From Prostheceraeus crozeri (lineage: Eukaryota; Platyhelminthes; Polycladida; Euryleptidae): DNA of 64,000 bases. The number at the start of each line of letters is the position of its first letter. The stretch's first letter is position 1. Where the stretch lies: assembly GCA_907163375.1 (NCBI GenBank), contig CAJQUW010005583.1, forward strand, positions 124,001-188,000, written 5' to 3'. The notes beneath the pieces are model-generated. The model was given only the letters and a program-made list of their open reading frames with translations. It was not told the origin of the DNA and ran no database searches. Made by a program: the position numbers and the translations under genes. This document shows, piece after piece, positions 57,425 to 64,000 of the stretch.

Positions 57425-59420
57425 CGGTGTAATTCGCTGTAGATTGCCTGAACTAGTTCTTCAGTTGTCCTATCGTGTTATACCACAAAAGTTAAATTCA
57501 AATACATGCTCTCTGTCATTCTGCAAATTTTTGCAATTGCAAAACTTTCTTCAATTGGTCTCGAATTGCTGAATTGCAATGACTAGAAAACTCATCAGAT
57601 TTCACTCAATTGAAGCCCATTGAAGCATCTGAGATCAACGTTTTAAGGTGAAACCGTGAGACATCGCTGATTCAGGATATAATCAAACTGTTCGTGACAT
57701 CACAAAGGTTTTCAGTGTCACAGACTTGCAAAAAACTTACTAACATCATCCCCCATAGAATACAAGCTGTGATCCGTTCTCAGGGTTGCTATGCCGAATT
57801 TAGACTCGTTAGTAATTCCATCATAGGAATATTGTTTCTTGCTGGAAATTTGATGTAATTCGTTCATGAGTATATAATAATGTTAGTAAAGTAAATGGAA
57901 ATTCTAGCTTAAAAACATTCAAAGTTCAGAACATTCAAAGTTAAAAAACATTGAAATAATCAAAATTTTCTTAATGGCAGAACCAAGGAAAGAATGAATT
58001 CAAACGCCTCGTAGCAGTGCACACAGGAATACAAAAGTGGCCAGTTCGAGGTAGACGACGAGGTAAGAAACGTTTCAGGGGATGTGAGTTATTTTCACAA
58101 CATTTACGAAAATTCAGTCCGGCTTCTTTAAAACGCTCTGCAATCGGTGGAAAACACACACAAGGGTATCATTTGCCGCAATTCAGTTTATGAGCCTTTC
58201 TCTGAAAGCACTCTTTGAGCGATTCTTTAAGTGATTACATTCAGGAGAGGTAATCGATATTTTTATTATGAATGGTCATTGCACAAAGCGACAAACTTCT
58301 GAAAAGTTTGAGTCAATACGGTCCCGAGCCAAAAACTAAGGCCCGGTTCTACTACTTTGTACATTATATAGGGAGCTGTGTTGATATTGAGGGATGAGAG
58401 AAGGCCTGCTGATGATTGCTGATATTTAATAAAATGGCGGCTACTCAGATATGTTCCAATTATTCAACTGAGGATGCAACTCATATTCAAATATCAATTA
58501 TTTTCCCTTTATTCACAAATTATTGATTTTACAGATTCAAGCATCATCCATTGAGATAAAATCAACCATGAAGTCAAGAGAGCTCAGTATATTGTATCTA
58601 GTAAACTCCAAAAGTCAAGCAGGTTAGTTAGCGGACCAAAGTTCCGGCTAAAGCGGACCAGGCCCGGTTCTTATTATTCCATTTAAAATGGGTTCTGACC
58701 GGATCTCAGCACTCCAATTAATGCGGACAGGAGACAGCCGGAAAATTCAGGCCTATCTTTGGTTTGATCACGTTTGAACGTTCTCTTTGAACACGCCCAT
58801 CTGGAGCTTAGAGATCTCACTGTATATTTTGCCTCTGAACAAAAACAGAGAATACTTTGTACGCTAGTACATGCTTCAAAGTGTGACTCCCTTGTAACAC
58901 GAGTATTTGAAAATGGAGATATGTGCATATTGTTCCATTGTCCCTCGATTAAGTATACCGCTGAACGTGAGAAAAATATAGCATTACGTTGCTATGATAT
59001 CTGATACTATGAGAAAACTGTCGATGCAACTGTTAATAAAATGAAAAACAAGTGAGTGAAAAGTCATTATTGTGATGGATTTATTCTTAGCATTCAGTAC
59101 GGAGATTTGTAAAACCTATCAAAATGGACACTGTTGATCACACTCATCATGTTCAGATACTCATGATCAATGTCGTGAGATTTCTGTCATAAAATGATCT
59201 TCACTAGTGATAATCAATTTTCGCTTTCTTTTATCAAACTCTGAGAACTTTAGCACATGTTATTCATTATGTTGCTGTCTCCAAAATATTCACTTGCAAT
59301 TGATAATGTACTTTGTTCAGCGTCCATTGATAACAGATTGGTTTGAAAAATAGTTTTGTCACCATATTATCTTCATATTTTTACTCGCATCAGTCACAAG
59401 CCGACATAAAAAGATCTATG
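57425..59420. other. Non-coding stretch
   Basis: Direct copies of AGGCCCGGTTCT lie at about 58341 and 58660, 320 bp apart, each near CCGGCTAAAG-like or CCGAGCCAAAA words. Nothing coding recognised. Confidence 0.4.
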
Positions 59421-59421
59421 G

Positions 59422-59870
59422 GTGAATGGGCCTGCACGCGAAACCTTAGGGCCTTGGAAACTGAATTTCGTTAATTATCTACATGTATGGGACAGGAAAC
59501 TAAGTAAAGTAATGGAGCAGTGTGATCTCTCGATTGAACAAATCAACAAACCTGCCCTTAACCTAAAATCCGCTCTCAATCAACGGAACTTAGAAAACAA
59601 AGGAACGTTTTTAATCCAACTTAACTCATTACACCCATACTCTGACCGCTTCGTAGTTTATAAATTCACCTAAAATTTGTATAAAGAATTTTACTGAATA
59701 CAAAAGGACACTGATTAATAAGAACAATAAAAACACCTTTTCTGAACACGGCACTAAAAGTTCATCAATTTAGTGATATCTCAAAATTTGACATCAGCAA
59801 ATATCGATCAAAGTTTACTGTTGATTCAGGACTGGGCGCGAACATTCGAATCCACCTTAGCGAATTCAGT
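59422..59870 (+). pseudogene. Old Penelope-like GIY-YIG fragment
   Basis: Pieces match the intact domain at 52 kb in order: DRFVVYKF (compare DRFLVYKL), NLYKEFY (NLCDDFY), RTLINKNNKNTFSEHGT (RDLINKNKRNALYEHGM) and VHQFSDISKFDI (VHHFSDISISHFDI). They fall in more than one frame, with about three breaks, so it is a fossil much older than the 52-kb insertion. The open frame at 59422-59673 covers the part before the domain. Confidence 0.65.
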
Positions 59871-60300
59871 TGAATCGAACGAATCCTTTATTTTATGCAT
59901 GAATCAAAATTATCATAATTCTTGTTCCGTAAGACCTCTCTGTATATCTCATGCGACAGGAAATAATCAGGCCTCGACTCAACTTATCAATCAATATTTA
60001 CATACACTGCATATAATTTGATTGCAATCCATGGATGCTACTGTTGAGAATAAACTGTCCGAGTCAATGAGTACTTTCAAAGATTGGTCATGTTTTCAGT
60101 AACAAATTTGTCATTGATTCATACCAATGGTCCTGTGAGATTTTGCATCTCAATAGCAATGAGGCCTTGATCAAGATTTGAAAATATCTCATGACAATTC
60201 GCTATGACCGTTAAGAACAATCAGATATTTGCTCATAATTTTTCGTCATGCTCACTTTAGCATTAGATTTCGTTACTGTAGTTTCTTCGTTTACGTTGAT
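59871..60300. other. Non-coding stretch
   Basis: Nothing recognised between the old Penelope fragment and the next inverted-repeat element. Confidence 0.4.
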
Positions 60301-60302
60301 TA

Positions 60303-60809
60303 AGACCGCTGTCAGACAGAATAAGGCGCCTTCCATCTTCCACTTGGGATTTCCCTCTAATTGCATGTAGAAAAGAATACAACCTATTACACAAAAAAGT
60401 CATCAGCCATAAGTCATCTTCCATCGTCCGTCACACTGTCACAAAGGAAAAGTCATAAGGCGTCGTCCATTGGACATAAGATAGAATAGCGTGAAGTGAA
60501 GTCTGAGGGAAGATATAGATAGCTGTCATTTGCGAAGAGAAACAATCAGAAAGCAGCCTTTATTCACAATGTCGAGCGAGGACGAGGATCAAGACAGTAG
60601 TCATAGCAACGGTAAATAGTGAAAAATAGCACTGACTGTATTGGAAATGGATCTCCATAGTGTGAATTTGGTAGATGGAAGGTAAAAGACGGAAGATGAA
60701 AATCGCCTCATCACGCCTTATGGAGGACGCCTTATGAAGAATGTGCAAAGTGGAGAGTGACATTGAAGATGAAAGATGGAAGACGCCTTGTTCTGTGTGA
60801 CAGCGGCCT
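60303..60809. mobile_element. Inverted-repeat MITE with AAG(A/G)CCGCTGTCA ends
   Basis: The left end AGACCGCTGTCAGACAGAAT and the inverse of the right end AGGCCGCTGTCACACAGAAC match, and likeness continues for about 20 bases to CTTCCATCTT. TA lies on each side (60301-60302, 60810-60811). The interior repeats TCTTCCATC, AAGGCGTC and their inverses, so it can fold. No coding frame. Superfamily is open; TA suggests Tc1/mariner or a Harbinger relative. Confidence 0.65.
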
Positions 60810-60811
60810 TA

Positions 60812-61665
60812 CATGTCCATCAGTTGAAATGGCATGTCATTGCAGTGCTTGCTGTATTTTTTGTTCTATATAACTCTTGAAATTTGTTCAATGTAAAATT
60901 GAAATTACATGAATATCTAGGACATATGCGGCAATCAATGCATCTCTAGCTCCATGAAATTCAATCAATCAAAATATCGGCATCAACATTAATTCTGTTT
61001 AGAGCTACCTGTCACAACAAAATTCCAAACAAGAATCATGATGCTGGATGTGTGTAAGAGTGAAAAATTTTGCGAACCAATCAACGATTGGGGATCTCGA
61101 ATATCCTAATCAAACATCAAAACCGTGGTACCTTTGGTGATTTCGATCTAATTTTCTGAGATAGTTTTCGAATTTAGCATCGCAATAAATTATCATTCTT
61201 AAGCTATTATCTATCGAAGCTATCAGCTATGATCTAGTTTATGTGCTATCGAACAATCTACTTTAATATGATAAAATCTTGCTGTATCCAAAAACTAGCA
61301 CATAGTGCTGAATCGCAATAATTGAATTTTGGATTCGCTTGTATCCTGTGCAGATTAGCATGCCAACTCAAACACCAAGCTTCATCCATAAAAATAAGCT
61401 CTCAAATGTTTAGTTCTCTATATTGAACGCTGTTCCATTGTTTTTCCATATTTAGAGTATCACTGCATCACTGTCGACATATACCGGTCCTTGAAGTGAC
61501 TGTGGCAGTAAACATAGACCATACTTGCATATAATTCTTCCTCATATGGCCAAATTCATTCGCGCAAAGAAACAACATCATTGAAATTTTCTTTTAAACT
61601 TTGGCTGTACTCAAATTGCGGAGTCATCATATCACTTAAAAGTTATCAACCACATATCCCGCTTC
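60812..61665. other. AT-rich stretch, nothing recognised
   Basis: No open frame of note and no repeat ends seen. Confidence 0.4.
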
Positions 61666-61668
61666 CTA

Positions 61669-62667
61669 CACTGTAAATCGCTCAAAACCAATCACATACG
61701 AAGGATGCATACCAAAATATTTTTTGGTATATGTCTTTATCCATGTGTATGCTTTTCGTATGATATTTCAAATGTGGTATGCTTTACATACTAAAGCCAT
61801 AGCAGCACAATGCTAAAGGAAAGCATCAATGATGTCGAATATATGTTGATTTAAGTCCTTTTGTCAATAAAGATCACACTAATGTTACTACTCTTTTGTA
61901 AGTAGTGAGATAATGACATTCAAGAGATGAACTTACAATACTGAATTCGATATTAATACATGTAATTCTAAGACATTTCAAAATAATCTATAAGTGTTCA
62001 ACCATCAACAATTATGCATTATGTAATATTGGAATTAAGCATATTATCAATACGAAATAAAAACACATTATAATTCATGAACGCAAAAATAGTTATGTTT
62101 GAGATAAATAAGTCAACATGGTTGCACATAGGATATCGTTTGAATGAATTGATGTCAATCAATTTGGTTGATTAAGTAGAGCTAACCAAGCGCTCTGTTA
62201 ATGTTACTAGGGAAGTAGCAACGACGACATGCAGCATAAAAATCGCAATAAATCTTATCTAGTTAAATACCACACTATCAAAAAGAAATATCACAACTGC
62301 TATTACTGAAAAAAGTTATTTGACAGTAGTATGCAATATTAACATATTTTTTGCTATGTGACTTAAACCTCTTCATACGAAACACATATGAATGAGGACC
62401 AATTTGCATCTGGTCTTGTATATAAAACCAACATCTCGTATTTTATCGTAAAACAGCCAATCACAGATAGAAAAGTTCGTGTCGCTACATACCAAAGTAA
62501 GTAATACGGAAGTAAGTACATACGAAAGTAAGTGAGGCTTCGTATGAAAAACATAGCAGATCTCTGTAAACATACGAGAATCTCGTATCAAATGTAGTTT
62601 CACGTTGTATGCGAATTTGGTACATGTTTGTACGTATGTAATTTTTCGTATCCAGCGATTTACAGTG
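61669..62667 (-). mobile_element. CACTG-ended element with CATACGAA subterminal repeats, copy 2
   Basis: Inverse of 54115-55087 through most of its length, with the same CACTGTAAATCGCT ends and TA borders (61667-61668, 62668-62669). About 60-80 bp near 62140-62220 are extra relative to copy 1. Subterminal CATACGAA and CGTATG words are again dense at both ends. No transposase. Confidence 0.8.
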
Positions 62668-62669
62668 TA

Positions 62670-63427
62670 TCGTTAGAAATTTGACGTCAGAGCAATTTTT
62701 CAAATTAGAAGAATTATTCACGCCTTATACACTGCCCATGGACACATGAAAATTAATCAGTTTTGTGCATGGGATATGTGACACTATGTTTCTTTTTCTT
62801 AGTAGTGAATCCCTTATTATATCAACATTTCCCAATTGATTATTTTCAGTCAAATTACTTTCGTCAGCCACTTTGTTCTCAAATTGAAAAGTACATGCTG
62901 CATTTACTTTAAAGTAGTTTGTAGATTTAAAATGTAGAAACTATTTGTTCTACATACATATAGAAACTACACTTCTACATGCATAAATCTTCATTTAATT
63001 TCTAAATTCTGTCATCAATGTACGTGTTGCGTTCAATAAGTGGCCGACCTCACGCATTTAATTTTTGATTTAGTTGTCGATGTTTCTTTTACAGCAGAAC
63101 ATGTGTATCAAAGCTCGTTTAATACCAGAATTTCGAAAATAGCGTTTCATTTCCCTTCAGTTTTCAAATTTCAAAATTCGTAACTTACATCAACTAAAAT
63201 TCATTACGTTCAATCTTTAAATTTTCAATTTCTTATTTTTCTAACCTCAGTCACTAAGTTTCTTATTCATTCATCACTAGCCAGGCAGTTAACAGTCATA
63301 ATGAGCCGCTGTTGTTCTTATGCGCTGCTATTGACTCGACTATCACGCGCGTGGCCATGACTGACTGCATGAGTCATCTGAGCCATTGTTCAATGAGCAA
63401 CACGATCTGTGTGCTTTCTGATCGAAG
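62670..63427. other. Non-coding, may include the 5' end of the mariner
   Basis: GTTCAATAAGTGGCCGAC at about 63030 is of the style seen at mariner ends and lies 400 bp before the transposase start. The other end lies beyond the window, so the border cannot be checked. Confidence 0.4.
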
Positions 63428-64000
63428 TTGACGAAAATGACGTTGGAAGTCTCGCAAGTTGAATATCGCAGTATCATTAGATTCTTTGTTTTAAAAGGGA
63501 CCCCTGTTAAAGACATATTTAATGAATTGAATACTGTCTATGGCGAAAGTGCTCCTTCTCACACGACTTTTAAATATTGGGCAACAGAATTCAAAGGTGA
63601 TCGAGTTTCAGTCGTCGATGAAGCAAGAGAAGGAACCCCTATAGAAATTTCTATCGACGAGGATCTGATAGAAAAAGTCAGAGCGACCGACGAATAACAA
63701 TGAGGGAGTTGTCAACCAAATTCCATTGTAGTGTTGGAACCATTAGTGAACGTCTCAAAGCCTTGGGAATTCGAAAGCTTTGCTCAAGATTTGTGCCTCG
63801 GTTCCTTTCTGCTGAAATGATGGAACGCAGAAAAGCATGCTGTTTGCTGAACATCAATACTTTTGAACAGCATGGTGAGCAATTTCTTTCCAACATAATC
63901 ACCGAGGATGAAACTCCCTTAAGTCGTTATCTACCTGAATCAAAGAGGAAATCATCAGAATGGAAACTTCCAGGAGAAGCCATCGAAGAAGATGAGATCT
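63428..64000 (+). pseudogene. Mariner transposase, frameshifted and cut by window end
   Basis: MTLEVSQVEYRSIIRFFVLKG and SAPSHTTFKYWATEFKGDR form the N-terminal helix-turn-helix of mariner. The first frame stops at 63695. From about 63684 another frame continues: DRRITMREL, IRKLCSRFVPRFLSAEMMER, IITEDETPLSRYLPESKRKS and SEWKLPGEA, open to the window edge. One base lost near 63683 explains the shift. The first catalytic Asp (TEDET) is present, although the usual Trp after DET is Pro. Later catalytic residues lie outside the window. Confidence 0.88.

Noticed and set aside
58330-58690. Possible terminal repeats around AGGCCCGGTTCT
   Set aside because: The copies are direct and only 12 bases are exact; no element ends could be defined.

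Overview
The window reads as repeat-rich, AT-rich non-coding DNA from an animal, most likely a marine invertebrate. The clues are the mix of transposable elements (Tc1/mariner, Crypton, RTE-like LINE, Penelope-like element and many short hAT derivatives), the lack of bacterial-style operons, and frequent short words such as TAGGCCTA. I cannot name the species. I found no host protein-coding gene that I can support. Every long open frame that I recognise belongs to a transposable element.

Layout. 1-15 kb: three non-autonomous hAT-type elements, each with an exact 8-bp target duplication (986-1458, 1626-2476, 8104-8971); the first copy of a 520-bp hAT family with CACAGAATTAGA ends (9523-10036); a 750-bp foldback repeat (10573-11319); and an open Crypton tyrosine recombinase (13439-14770). 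15-20.6 kb: a nest made of a long hAT-type element (15173-18413) carrying a decayed Tc1 element (15309-16951), followed 48 bp later by a DD41D mariner-like element whose transposase is open end to end and whose inverted ends match (18462-20531). 23-25 kb: two hAT-type elements inserted into an unrecognised repeated unit. 30-41 kb: a LINE 3' relic, two copies of a 150-bp dispersed repeat, an inverted-repeat element, and an RTE-like LINE with several breaks (37680-40310). 42-50 kb: more hAT-type elements, including one copy inserted into another of the same family, a deleted sister of the 15173 element, and an element with GGATCC-rich ends. 51.7-53 kb: a head-to-head Penelope-like insertion with a 14-bp target duplication. 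54-63 kb: two inverted copies of a CACTG-ended element packed with CATACGAA motifs, a threonine-tRNA-like sequence, a foldback pair, an older Penelope fragment and an inverted-repeat element. The right edge cuts a mariner transposase.

How the parts relate. The window acts as a record of transposon activity. hAT-type insertions predominate, and their 8-bp duplications can be read directly. Three cases give relative ages: Tc1 inside hAT, hAT inside hAT, and hAT inside the unrecognised unit. No hAT or CACTA transposase is present, so those elements would need enzymes encoded elsewhere. The only element here with both an open transposase and matching ends is the DD41D copy.
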